64,000 nucleotides of DNA from positions 1-64,000 of the forward strand of contig PYJA01000113.1 in the NCBI GenBank assembly GCA_003635185.1, written 5' to 3'. Numbering within the stretch: position 1 is the first letter of the stretch; each line of letters starts with the position of its first letter. The notes beneath the pieces are model-generated. The model saw only the letters and a list, made by a program, of their open reading frames with translations, was not told where the DNA came from and ran no database searches. The DNA comes from Candidatus Poribacteria bacterium (GTDB lineage: Bacteria; Poribacteria; WGA-4E; WGA-3G). Shown one piece after another: positions 9,138 to 19,599 of this stretch. The position numbers were made by a program, and so were the translations under genes.

Positions 9138-12100
9138 ATGAACGAAACCCAAAAATCATTCGGGAAGAGGGAAGGCATGCAGATCATTCGCGAAACAGAA
9201 CAAGATACACAAGAACGCGTCATAGAATTCTTCCAAGAAGTCTTGAACTACGAATACCTCGGCAACTGGACAGATAGCGTTGACGAAAACAGCAATATCA
9301 TCCCCGAAGACTTATCTGACTGGCTGCGGAGACAAGGAAACGAACCCGATCACATCAACAGAGCAGTTTATCAACTACAACAAGCAGCGAAAATCGGGGG
9401 CAGTAGGACGCTTTATGACGCGAATTTTGAAGTCTATGAAAGTCTACGCTACGGTGTAAAGGTGCAACCGGATGTCAGCAAACAACATGAAACCGTCTGG
9501 CTAATAGATTGGAAAAACCCGGAAAACAACGACTTCGGAATTGCAGAAGAGGTAACGATCAGAGGCAGGAACAACAAACGTCCCGATCTTGTCCTATATA
9601 TCAACGGCATCGCTATCGGTGTGTTAGAGTTGAAACGTTCCATCGTCTCTGTTTCTGAAGGTATCCGTCAAAACCTTGCAAACCAAACGGAGGATTTCAT
9701 AGAGTGGTTTTTCAGCACGGTGCAGCTTGTGATGGCAGGGAATGATACGGAGGGTTTGCGTTATGGGGTTATTAAGACACCTGAAAAATATTGGTTGCGA
9801 TGGAAAGAGAAGCGGACACAGCAAGATATCGAACCCAATCCTTTACTCAGAGAACTCGGTCAATTTTGCAACAAAGAACGGATACTTGAAGTCCTGCACG
9901 ACTTTATTGTATTTGATGCTGGAAAAAAGAAGATATGTCGACATAATCAATACTACGGTGTGAAGGCAGCCCAAGAACGCGTCAAGATCAGAGAAGGCGG
10001 CATTATCTGGCACACACAAGGTAGCGGCAAAAGTTTGGTGATGGTCTGGTTAGCAAAATGGATCCTGGAAAACAACCCTAACGCACGGGTACTCATCATC
10101 ACTGACCGCACAGAATTAGATGACCAAATAGAAGGTGTCTTTAAAGGTGTCCGTGAGGACATCATACGCACAGAGAGTTGTGAGCATTTATTCCGAGTAC
10201 TCAGTGATTCATCTGTGCGGTTAGCATGTTCCCTCGTTCATAAGTTCCGTGAAAACGATGAGGAAAGTGAACCCGATTATGACGGTTATGTTGCAGACTT
10301 CAAAAGTAATCTATCAGATAATTTTCGCGTAGAGGACGATTTCTTTGTCTTCGTAGACGAATGCCACCGCACACAGTCCGGAAAACTTCACAATGCAATG
10401 AAAACACTTCTACCCGATGCAATGTTGATTGGCTTTACAGGAACACCTCTACTGACAAGTGACAAACGGCGGAGCATTGCGACTTTCGGTAGGTATATTG
10501 ACACCTACAAATATGACGAGGCAGTCAATGACGGTGTCGTGCTTGACCTGCGGTATGAGGCACGCGACATCGACCAGAATCTCACTTCACAAAAACGGAT
10601 TGACCAATTCTTTGATAACAAAACACGTGGGTTAAACGACGTAGCAAAAGCACGACTCAAGGCGCGTTGGGGAACGATGCTAAATGTGGAAAGTTCAAAG
10701 AATCGCTTACAGAAAATAGTCGCTGATATTTTATTAGATATGGGCAGGTACGATCGACTGAAAAGTGGTAATGGAAACGCAATGCTTGTGGCAAACAGTA
10801 TCCTATCTGCTTGTCGACTCTATAATCTTTTTCAAGAGACAACATTGCAAGGGAAATGTGCCGTCATAACATCCTACAGACCAACTCCAGAATCCATCAG
10901 GCTTGAAGAAACGGGAGCAGGTCTGACCGAAAACCAAGAGAAATACAACACCTATAAAGATATGCTTACTGCATATTTCGGAGATTCTGTTAGTCTCACA
11001 AACGACAAGGTTAATCATTTTGAACGCGAGGTAAAAAGATGTTTCATTGATGAACCTGCACAGATGAAACTCCTCATCGTTGTGGATAAATTGCTCACAG
11101 GTTTTGACGCACCACCTGCCACCTATCTCTACATAGACAAAAGCATGCAGGATCACGGGTTGTTTCAAGCAATTTGTCGCGTCAATCGCATTCATACTGA
11201 AGACAAGGAATTCGGTTACATCATTGACTACAAAAACCTTTTTATGTCATTAGAGGAGGCAATGACGGACTACACAGGCGGGGCATTTGATAACTTCGAC
11301 AAGGAAGATGTTGAAGGATTATTGAAAGATAGACTGGAAAAAGGTAGAGAACGATTAGAGGACGCACGCGAGGCGATTAAACGGTTGTGTGAACCTGTTG
11401 ATCCACCGAAACAGATTGAAGATTATATCCGTTATTTCTGTAGTGCGGAAAGCGGAAACGACAAACAGATAAAGGCTAATGAGCAGAAACGGATAAAACT
11501 CTATAAAATGACCGCAGCTTTGGTACGTGCTTATGCTAACCTTGCAAACGAGATGGAGGCGGCGGGCTATACAGCAACGGAAGCAGAAAATATTGACGAA
11601 GAGGTGAAAAATTACGAATATATACGTCATCAAGTGAAATTGGCAAGTGGCGACTACATTGCCCTAAAAATGTATGAACCAGATATGCGACATCTGTTGG
11701 ATACTTATGTCAGTGCTGATGATAGTGAACTACTCACCGATTTTGACAACGTCCCACTTGTACAACTGATTGTCAATAACGGTGCTGAGGAGGCGGTTCA
11801 AAACCTACCTGAAGGTATCCGCACAAACCAAGAGGCAATGTCAGCAGCAATTGATAACAACATACGTCGCGTCATTGTGGACAGAACTGAGGTTAATCCC
11901 AAATATTATGAAGAGATGTCCCGACTGCTTGATGAATTAATAGAACAGCGCAGACAGGAAAAAATTGATTATCAGCAATATCTGTCCAAAGTTACAGCGT
12001 TAAGCAAAGAGGTCACCGATCCGCCAACCGAAGCCTATCCACCTGACATTGGAACAGCAGCACGCCAAGCATTTTTTGATAACTTAGGTGACGACATCCC

Positions 12101-12296
12101 TGATAATCTTAAAGCAGAGATAGCAATAGCGATAGACGAGTCTATCAAAGATGAAAGAAGTGATGCGTGGAGAGGCAATAGAATCAAAGAACTTGAAGTT
12201 CGGAACGCTATTGAAATGGTCAACGATGAATATAATGACATCACCATTGATGTTGATTTAATATTTAATATCGCAAAAAGTCAAGATGAATACTAA
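9138..12296 (+). CDS. hsdR: Type I restriction-modification system, endonuclease/helicase subunit R
   Basis: N-terminal 'LVLYINGIAIGVLELK' nuclease motif, 'WHTQGSGKSLVMVWLAKWI', 'DECHRTQSG', 'FTGTPLL', 'DKLLTGFDAP'. Confidence 0.95.
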   Translation: MNETQKSFGKREGMQIIRETEQDTQERVIEFFQEVLNYEYLGNWTDSVDENSNIIPEDLSDWLRRQGNEPDHINRAVYQLQQAAKIGGSRTLYDANFEVYESLRYGVKVQPDVSKQHETVWLIDWKNPENNDFGIAEEVTIRGRNNKRPDLVLYINGIAIGVLELKRSIVSVSEGIRQNLANQTEDFIEWFFSTVQLVMAGNDTEGLRYGVIKTPEKYWLRWKEKRTQQDIEPNPLLRELGQFCNKERILEVLHDFIVFDAGKKKICRHNQYYGVKAAQERVKIREGGIIWHTQGSGKSLVMVWLAKWILENNPNARVLIITDRTELDDQIEGVFKGVREDIIRTESCEHLFRVLSDSSVRLACSLVHKFRENDEESEPDYDGYVADFKSNLSDNFRVEDDFFVFVDECHRTQSGKLHNAMKTLLPDAMLIGFTGTPLLTSDKRRSIATFGRYIDTYKYDEAVNDGVVLDLRYEARDIDQNLTSQKRIDQFFDNKTRGLNDVAKARLKARWGTMLNVESSKNRLQKIVADILLDMGRYDRLKSGNGNAMLVANSILSACRLYNLFQETTLQGKCAVITSYRPTPESIRLEETGAGLTENQEKYNTYKDMLTAYFGDSVSLTNDKVNHFEREVKRCFIDEPAQMKLLIVVDKLLTGFDAPPATYLYIDKSMQDHGLFQAICRVNRIHTEDKEFGYIIDYKNLFMSLEEAMTDYTGGAFDNFDKEDVEGLLKDRLEKGRERLEDAREAIKRLCEPVDPPKQIEDYIRYFCSAESGNDKQIKANEQKRIKLYKMTAALVRAYANLANEMEAAGYTATEAENIDEEVKNYEYIRHQVKLASGDYIALKMYEPDMRHLLDTYVSADDSELLTDFDNVPLVQLIVNNGAEEAVQNLPEGIRTNQEAMSAAIDNNIRRVIVDRTEVNPKYYEEMSRLLDELIEQRRQEKIDYQQYLSKVTALSKEVTDPPTEAYPPDIGTAARQAFFDNLGDDIPDNLKAEIAIAIDESIKDERSDAWRGNRIKELEVRNAIEMVNDEYNDITIDVDLIFNIAKSQDEY

Positions 12297-13020
12297 AACC
12301 GACAATTATCACATGGAAATAAGCGGTCTTTCTATAGAAGTCGTCCGAAAAGACATCAAACATTTCTATATCGGTGTTCATCCACCGAACGGACAGGTAC
12401 GTGTATCTGCACCGATGCGCCTTGACGATGATGCCGTTCGGTTGGCTATCATTTCACGTTTGGGATGGATTAAACGGAAACAAGCATCTTTTGCAAAGCA
12501 GGAACGCCAATCACAACGTGAATATGTGTCTGGTGAAAGCCACTATTTTGCAGGAAAACGTTACAGACTAAAAGTGACTGAACAGGATTGCCCACCAAAA
12601 GTTCATCTGCTCAACAATACCAGAATCGGACTCATAGTGCGCCCAGGTACAGATCGAGACAAACGTGAGGCGGTGGTTTATGAATGGTATCGTGGACATC
12701 TTCGCGCACAATTACCACCACTCATTGCCAAATGGGAACAGAAAATGGGGTTGACTGTCCACGAGGTACGCATCAAGAAAATGAAAACGCTCTGGGGTTC
12801 CTGCAACATTGAAGCAAAACGCATCTGGCTTAATCTTGAACTTGCGAAGAAACCGAAATCGTGTTTGGTATATGTATTGGTGCATGAGATGGTGCATCTG
12901 CTGGAACGTCATCACAATGATAGGTTTCGTGAGTTAATGGACACCTATTTACCGCAGTGGCGCACCTATCGTGACCAACTGAATGCGGCACCGTTGGCAC
13001 ACGAAAATTGGCGATATTGA
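12286..13020 (+). CDS. YgjP/DUF45-family metal-dependent hydrolase
   Basis: 'LWGSCNIEAKRIWLNLELAKKPKSCLVYVLVHEMVHLLERHHNDRF'; HExxH; overlaps hsdR 3' end. Confidence 0.88.
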   Translation: MNTKTDNYHMEISGLSIEVVRKDIKHFYIGVHPPNGQVRVSAPMRLDDDAVRLAIISRLGWIKRKQASFAKQERQSQREYVSGESHYFAGKRYRLKVTEQDCPPKVHLLNNTRIGLIVRPGTDRDKREAVVYEWYRGHLRAQLPPLIAKWEQKMGLTVHEVRIKKMKTLWGSCNIEAKRIWLNLELAKKPKSCLVYVLVHEMVHLLERHHNDRFRELMDTYLPQWRTYRDQLNAAPLAHENWRY

Positions 13021-13091
13021 GCATTAACGTATGTGGTGAAGCGCGCCAGAAATATAGAAACTAAATAACCCTACCTCAGGCAACTTTACAA

Positions 13092-13120
13092 TTTACAACC
13101 CTTGACAAATATGTTATAAT
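13092..13120 (+). promoter_or_regulatory. Sigma70-like promoter upstream of the BMP lipoprotein gene
   Basis: TTTACA (13092-13097), 17-bp spacer, TATAAT (13115-13120). Confidence 0.5.
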
Positions 13121-13154
13121 AGTGTCAGTCAATACTATACAGGAGAAATATTTT

Positions 13155-14192
13155 ATGAAACAGGTTTGTTGGTCAAATAAGATTAGCGCAAAAGTTGTGC
13201 TGTGCATGGGATGTCTATTCGTCCTCGGATCCCTGCTTGTTGGATGTGCAGATACAACGACAAAAGATGGATTTAAGGTTGCGATGCTACTGCCAGCCGA
13301 TATTACCGACGCAGGGTGGAATGCTTTAGCTTATGAAGGGCTTCAAGCGATAGAAAAGGAACTTGAGGCAACAGTTAAATATGTTGTGAGTGGCACACCT
13401 ACCGAACAAGAACAACACTTCCGTTTTTACGCGGAAAAAGGGTACGACCTCGTCTTCGGGCACGGTTATGAATTTCAAGGCCCCGCAAAAGCGGTAGCCT
13501 CCGATTTTCCTGACACAATTTTTATTACGTCTTCGGGCGGCACTATTACTGACAATATTTCGCCAGTGAATTTTCGCGTTGAGCAACCCGCCTACCTTTT
13601 AGGCATAATGGCAGGCATGATGACACAAGAAAATAAACTTGGCACTATTGGCGGCGATGAAATTCCTTCTGTCAAGAGTACTTTTATCGCTTTTGAAGCT
13701 GGCGCGAAAAGTGTTAATCCTGATATAGAGGTCCGCAAGGTATATGTGGGCAATTGGGAAGATGCTGTGAAAGGTAAGGAGCTCTCATTAGCACTTATTA
13801 ATGAAGGTGTCGACTTTCTGTTCCCGAATGCAGATGCAGCCGGACTTGGTGCTTTTCACGCTGCAGAAAACGCCCAAGCAGAAGGGAAAACGGTATACAC
13901 ATTTGGGGCAAATCGAGACAAAAGTGAGATATCCGAGACAACAGTGCTTGCGAACGCTGTGATTACCCCGAAAGCCTTTGTTAAGATTGCTAAAATCGTT
14001 AAAGAAGGTAAATTCAAAAAACAGATCTACACATTCAACATGCTGACAGATCAAGCAATCACGCTGACTTATAACCCTAAGCTAAAAGATAAAATACCAC
14101 AAGAGGTACTTGATGCCGTTGAAGCGGCAAAAGCCAAAATTCTTGCCGGTGAACTTGAGGTTCCGCAAATTGATTTCACTGAAGAGGAGTGA
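13155..14192 (+). CDS. BMP-family (PnrA-like) ABC transporter substrate-binding lipoprotein
   Basis: Lipobox LLVGC, 'DAGWNALAYEGLQAIEKE', 'FGHGYEFQGPAKAVASDFPDTIFI'. Confidence 0.85.
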   Translation: MKQVCWSNKISAKVVLCMGCLFVLGSLLVGCADTTTKDGFKVAMLLPADITDAGWNALAYEGLQAIEKELEATVKYVVSGTPTEQEQHFRFYAEKGYDLVFGHGYEFQGPAKAVASDFPDTIFITSSGGTITDNISPVNFRVEQPAYLLGIMAGMMTQENKLGTIGGDEIPSVKSTFIAFEAGAKSVNPDIEVRKVYVGNWEDAVKGKELSLALINEGVDFLFPNADAAGLGAFHAAENAQAEGKTVYTFGANRDKSEISETTVLANAVITPKAFVKIAKIVKEGKFKKQIYTFNMLTDQAITLTYNPKLKDKIPQEVLDAVEAAKAKILAGELEVPQIDFTEEE

Positions 14193-14362
14193 AATCTTAT
14201 ACCATTTCTGATATATAATGTCTCTTTTTTGTAGCATAAACTTTCCAGTTTGTGCCACATTCTGCTTCATTTCTAACAACCGCTAATGGATAAAAATTGA
14301 TAGAAATGGTATTATTTATTCAGCACAATCTGTAATCCTTTTTGAAGGTGGAAGCACGGACT

Positions 14363-17059
14363 ATGGCGCAAAAAATGCAAATTGATGACGTTGAAGTCAC
14401 CTTTTCCGAAGGTGAAACTGTGCTTGAAGTTGCACAACGACATCAAAAAGAGATACCAACGCTTTGCTACGATCCACGCCTGGAACCGTTTGGTGGATGT
14501 CGACTGTGCATCGTTGAATTAGAAGGCGCACGTAATCCTGTCGCATCTTGTACTACAAAAGCCACCGCTGGAATGGTTATCCGTACCGCAACCGATACAA
14601 TAGAGGCTTATCGGAAAACACTGCTTGAGATGGTGATTGGCGAAAATCGCGAAGTAGATGTGCATCCGTTACGCGGTTATGCCTCAGGGGAACTGACAAA
14701 TCTTCGTGACAAGTATGCTATCAACGAACCAAAAATCACCGGAGCAAAATCTGGTACAAGCAAAGCTGATGATAATCCTTTTATACTCAGAGATTACGAT
14801 CTCTGTATCTCTTGTTACCGTTGTGTAAGGGTGTGCGCTGAACAAGAGGGGGATCATGCCATCAACGTGATGAATCGCGGTTTTCGCACACAGATCACAA
14901 CAGAATTTGATGGCCTTCTCAAAGATTCCGCTTGTACTTTTTGTGGACAATGTATCCAGACCTGTCCGACAGGTGCACTTGCCGACAAAAAAGCGCTCCG
15001 CGCTGTTGATGAGGTTGCTGATGCTGCACTCAACAAAACCCGTACCATTTGCCCTTATTGCGGCGTTGGTTGCTCCGTTGATGTGCTAACAAATGACGAA
15101 AAAATTGTTGGTATTCATCCGGCTATGGATGGACCTGCCAATCAAGGCGCGCTCTGCGTCAAGGGACAGTTCGCTTACGACTTCGTGCAACATCCTGACC
15201 GATTGAAAACACCGCTTGTCCGTGGTGAAGATGGCGAACTCCATGAAGTCACGTGGAAAGATGCGCTTGATAAAGCTGCTGAAGGTTTTAGAAAAGTCCA
15301 TGCTGAACACGGCAGGTATAGCATCTACGGTATCGCTTCTGGGCGTGCGCCGAGTGAAGCTGCGTACCTGATGCAGAAATTTATCCGTGCAGGTTTTGGC
15401 ACAAACTATATTGACAATTGCAGCCGTGCCTGACACGCGCCGACTGTTGCCGGTCTGGCAGCAACAATCGGACGTGGTGCGATGTCTAATCCGCTCGTTG
15501 ATATGCAGAAACCTGACGTTATTTTCTGCATCGGAACAAATATGACAGAATGCCATCCAGTGGCAGCAACTGGATTGAAAAAGGCAATTGCACGTGGCGC
15601 AAAACTTATTGTGGCAGACCCAAGACGCATCGGATTGGCAGAGATGTCACATCTGTATCTGCCACTACGTGTCGGTTCAGATACTGCGTTACTTCTCGGA
15701 ATGGCGCACGTCATTGCTCGCGAAGGTTTGATAGATGAAGAATTCATCGAAAATCGCACAACTGGGTTTGATGATTTCTTTGAACATATCAGTCAATGGA
15801 CACCAGAATGGGCAGAATCTATCACAGGTGTACCAGCAAAGGACATTGAAACGGCGGCGATGTGGTACGGCACTGCGGATAAGAGTGCTATCTACTATAC
15901 GCTTGGTATTACAGAACATATCTGCGGTGTAGAAAATGTTCAGAGTTTGTGCAACCTTGCGTTAATGACAGGCAATATCGGACGCGAGGGAACAGGTATT
16001 AACCCGATGCGCGGGCAAAATAACATACAGGGCGCGGGAGATAGTGGTGCGTTACCTAACAACTATCCAGGTTTTCAGTCTGTCACTGATCCCAAGCATC
16101 AAGAAAAATTCAAAGCAGCGTATGGCAAGGAAATTGACCTTGAGAAAGGCATCACAAAGGTTACTGCTTTGGAACTTTGCGGTGATAGTATCCATGCAAT
16201 GCTGATCGATGGTGAAAATACATTGCTGTCCGACCCTGACCGTGAACATTGTGAGCATGCACTTCGTTCTTTAGATCATCTCGTAGTAGTTGACATCTTC
16301 CTGACCGAAACCGCAGAACTTGCCGACGTTGTGCTGCCCGCAACTGCATGGGGTGAAACAGATGGAGTCTGCACAAACACAGAACGCCGCGTACAACGGA
16401 TGCGCGCTGCCGTTCCTCCTCCCGGTGAAGCGAAGTCCGATTGGTGGATTATCTGCCAAATCGCAAAGCAACTCGGATTCGAAGGGTTTGATTTTGACGC
16501 GCCAAAACCGATTTTCAACGAACTTTGCCACCTTTCACCTATCTACGCAGGATTGGATTGGGAACGTATTGAGAAAAGTGAATATCAGTGGCCTGTTCCA
16601 CACAAAGAACACCCTGGCACACCGCGCTTACACGAAGATACGTTCGTTAATGGGAAAGGAATCTTTTCCAACGTTCACTACCGAGACCCTGCTGAGACAA
16701 TTAGTGCTGAGTTTCCTGTATGGCTAACGACTGGAAGACGTTTGCAATCCTATCACACACGGACTCAAACAGGTAGAGCACAAGGAATTGATTATCTGTT
16801 ACCTGAAGAGTCTCTTGAAGTAAACCCTGCTGATCTCCAAAAATGGGAATTGACAGATGGTGAATGGTGTAAAATGAGCAGTGCACGGGGAAGTATCAAT
16901 ATTAAAGTCAAAGCAACAAACCGATCACCGCGAGGCACCGTTTTTGCCAGTTTCAGTTTTGCCGACGTGCCTGTCAATCTTTTAACAGGTTCAGGCTATG
17001 ATCCTATAACCCACACAGCCGAGTTAAAGGTGTGTCCAGTGAAATTAGAACCATTATAA
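14363..17059 (+). CDS. fdhA: Formate dehydrogenase alpha subunit, probable selenoprotein (Sec at TGA 15431-15433)
   Basis: ORFs 14342-15433 and 15482-17059 share one frame; the joined sequence reads ...DNCSRA-U-HAPTVAGLAATIGRGAMSN..., the Sec/Cys active-site context of molybdopterin FDHs; N-terminal 2Fe-2S and 4Fe-4S motifs. Confidence 0.92.
15445..15463 (+). promoter_or_regulatory. Bacterial SECIS element (fdhF-type hairpin)
   Basis: TGTTGCC-GGTCT-GGCAGCA: 7-bp stem (one G.U) with GGUCU apical loop, beginning 18 nt after the TGA. Confidence 0.85.
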
Positions 17060-17067
17060 GGAGAAAT

Positions 17068-17376
17068 ATGATGAAATGGAAAACATGTTGGTTAGAAGAA
17101 AATGATGATACCGATGCCTTAAAAGAACAATTACAATCTGAGGGCTTTGATGCATATCAGTGGACAGGTCGTCCCGGGGGTGCCTACCTCGACTACATTC
17201 ACACTCAAGATGAAGTGGTCTGCGTGTTATCTGGCACAGCAGATGTAAAAGTCGCCGATGACCACGACACTGTTAAACGAGGTGACCGCATTGATGTTCC
17301 TGCTAATACCTACCATTCAATTACCGTCACGAGTACGGAACCGCTGGTTGTTTTAACGGGAATGCGTAAATCTTAA
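17068..17376 (+). CDS. Cupin-domain protein
   Basis: 'HTQDEVVCVLSGTADVKVADDHDTVKRGDRIDVPANTYHSITV'; aaggagaaatatgatg RBS and start at 17068. Confidence 0.75.
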   Translation: MMKWKTCWLEENDDTDALKEQLQSEGFDAYQWTGRPGGAYLDYIHTQDEVVCVLSGTADVKVADDHDTVKRGDRIDVPANTYHSITVTSTEPLVVLTGMRKS

Positions 17377-17496
17377 TAGCATCCTGCTGTTAGCCATCAG
17401 CAGCCAGAAAAGACCTTAACTTAACATCAATGCGCTTTACAAAAATCTGAAGCGGGAGTCATTTATACCGCGAAATAATAATGAAAAGGAATATTT

Positions 17497-18984
17497 ATGA
17501 ACATTACTGTCGAAATTGGCGATTTTCGCCAATCAGAAACCGATGCTGTGCTTATCCCTGTGCTTGAAGATGACTTCCACAATGAGTTAATCTTAGCCGC
17601 TGACGCTGCTTTAGAAGGACGCATCCAAGCATTTTTGAATCTTGGTGACTTCAAAGGTAAACCGAAGACAACCAGTGTGCTTTATACAAACGGTGCTATA
17701 ACTGCCCCACGTATCATCTTGGTAGGTCTCGGTGTATATGCAGAACTCAACGCCGAAAAAGTGCGTCAAGTTGCTGGTCACACAGCGCGCCAAGCACGTG
17801 ATATGGGGCTAAAATCCATCACTGTTCCCATTCCTCCCGAAACACAAGACGATTGGGCACAAGCAGCCGTTGAAGCGAGTCTTCTCTCACTCTACGAATT
17901 TAAACAGCATAAGACTCAAAAAGACGATAATGAAGACGAAGATAAAACCCTTGAATCTATGACTCTTCTTGTAGGAAGTGAGGTAGAAAAATCGTCACTG
18001 GAACGTATTGTTGAAAGAGGACAAACGATTGCTAAAGGGACTATCCTTGCTCGCGATCTCAGCAATCAACCTGGGAACCACCTTACACCGACACAACTTG
18101 CTGAAAAGGCTGAGGAGGTAGCAGAAACGGTAAGACTCAACTGTACAGTTTTTGACAAGCCAACGCTTGAAGAAAAAGGGTTTCGTACGTTGTTAGCCGT
18201 TGCACAAGGTAGTGCGGAAGATCCGAGGTTTATCATTTTGGAATATACCCCTGAAGGTGAAGGACACGATACCGTCGCACTGGTTGGAAAAGGCATTACC
18301 TTTGACACTGGTGGAATTTCACTTAAATCTGGAGGCGGCATGCACGAGATGAAGCACGACATGTCGGGTGCAGCAGCAGTTTTAGGCGCCATGCAGGTAA
18401 TTGGACATCTTAAACCGAATGTACGCGTGGTCGGTGTGATAGCGACAACAGAGAATATGCCGGGTTCAACTGCAATTAAGCCAGGAGATGTTGTCACATC
18501 TTACGGTGGAAAAACAATCGAAATCCTCAATACTGATGCCGAAGGAAGACTAATTTTGGCTGACGCACTCGGATGGACTGCCCAATATGAACCGCAAGGT
18601 GTTATTGATTTAGCCACGCTTACCGGTGCTGTCATTACTTGTCTCGGACATGTCGCCGCGGGAGCGATGGGGACCGATGACGCTTTAATGGAAAAAATAA
18701 AGAAGGCAGCTGAAAAAACGCATGAACGAGTCTGGGAATTACCACTTTGGGATGATTATGATGAAGGGGTAAAAAGTAAAGTTGCTGATGTGCAGAACAT
18801 TGGGGATGGCACTGCTGGCACACTTGCAGGTGGCGCATTTTTGAAGAAATTTGCTGAAGGATATCCATGGGTTCACCTTGATATTGCAGGTACCGCTTGG
18901 GGAATGAAGGGGTCTACGTATATACCTGAAACCGCATCTGGCTACGGTGTTCGGTTGCTGGTGCAATTGGTTGAAGATTGGTAG
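17497..18984 (+). CDS. pepA: Leucyl aminopeptidase (M17)
   Basis: 'VGKGITFDTGGISLK' and 'NTDAEGRLILADAL' signatures. Confidence 0.95.
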   Translation: MNITVEIGDFRQSETDAVLIPVLEDDFHNELILAADAALEGRIQAFLNLGDFKGKPKTTSVLYTNGAITAPRIILVGLGVYAELNAEKVRQVAGHTARQARDMGLKSITVPIPPETQDDWAQAAVEASLLSLYEFKQHKTQKDDNEDEDKTLESMTLLVGSEVEKSSLERIVERGQTIAKGTILARDLSNQPGNHLTPTQLAEKAEEVAETVRLNCTVFDKPTLEEKGFRTLLAVAQGSAEDPRFIILEYTPEGEGHDTVALVGKGITFDTGGISLKSGGGMHEMKHDMSGAAAVLGAMQVIGHLKPNVRVVGVIATTENMPGSTAIKPGDVVTSYGGKTIEILNTDAEGRLILADALGWTAQYEPQGVIDLATLTGAVITCLGHVAAGAMGTDDALMEKIKKAAEKTHERVWELPLWDDYDEGVKSKVADVQNIGDGTAGTLAGGAFLKKFAEGYPWVHLDIAGTAWGMKGSTYIPETASGYGVRLLVQLVEDW

Positions 18985-19029
18985 GAAAAGTGTTTTGTAG
19001 TATGTGCCAAATCCTGAAAGGCGAAAAAA

Positions 19030-19425
19030 ATGAGTACTGACTCAAACTACGAAGATTTACAAACCCATATCCGTGAACTAAAAACACCCTCAATTGAGAC
19101 ATGGGAAAATCAATATAGCCACCGAAATTATACAATTGAGATTACCAACTTAGAATTCACGGCTGTCTGCCCCAAAACTGGGTTGCCCGATTTTGCTACG
19201 ATCTGTATCACTTATGTGCCAGACCAGCAGTGTGTTGAACTGAAGGCTCTAAAGGAATACTTTATGTTTTTTAGGGATATCGGTATTTTTCATGAGCACG
19301 TTGTAAATAAAGTACTTGAGGATTTTGTTGCGGCGTGCCAACCACGAGCTGTAGAGGTTGTAGGTGATTTTAACATCCGTGGTGGGATTAAGACAGTCGT
19401 CCGTGCAAGTTATGAGAAGAAGTAG
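19030..19425 (+). CDS. queF: NADPH-dependent 7-cyano-7-deazaguanine reductase QueF
   Basis: 'FTAVCPKTGLPDFATICITYVPDQQCVELKALKEYFMFFRDIGIFHE' QueF signature. Confidence 0.93.
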   Translation: MSTDSNYEDLQTHIRELKTPSIETWENQYSHRNYTIEITNLEFTAVCPKTGLPDFATICITYVPDQQCVELKALKEYFMFFRDIGIFHEHVVNKVLEDFVAACQPRAVEVVGDFNIRGGIKTVVRASYEKK

Positions 19426-19599
19426 GTTTTGGGACAAACATGAGGATCTGTCCCAATAAGGTATATTGTAAATGCATAGCAATGAGCCATGCACATATGA
19501 ATATCATAACGATTAGGAAGGTTAACTGAAGTCAGAAATTTGTTAATATCTTACACGTATATAATCGAACTAAAATGATAAAGTTAATCTTTCTTAATT

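Noticed and set aside
13102-13120. TTGACA close to TATAAT as a promoter pair
   Set aside because: Spacer is only 7 bp; the TTTACA at 13092 with a 17-bp spacer is the better -35
14342-15433. FdhA ORF ending at TGA as a nonsense-mutated pseudogene
   Set aside because: The frame continues seamlessly, the TGA sits at the catalytic Sec/Cys position, and a SECIS-like hairpin follows
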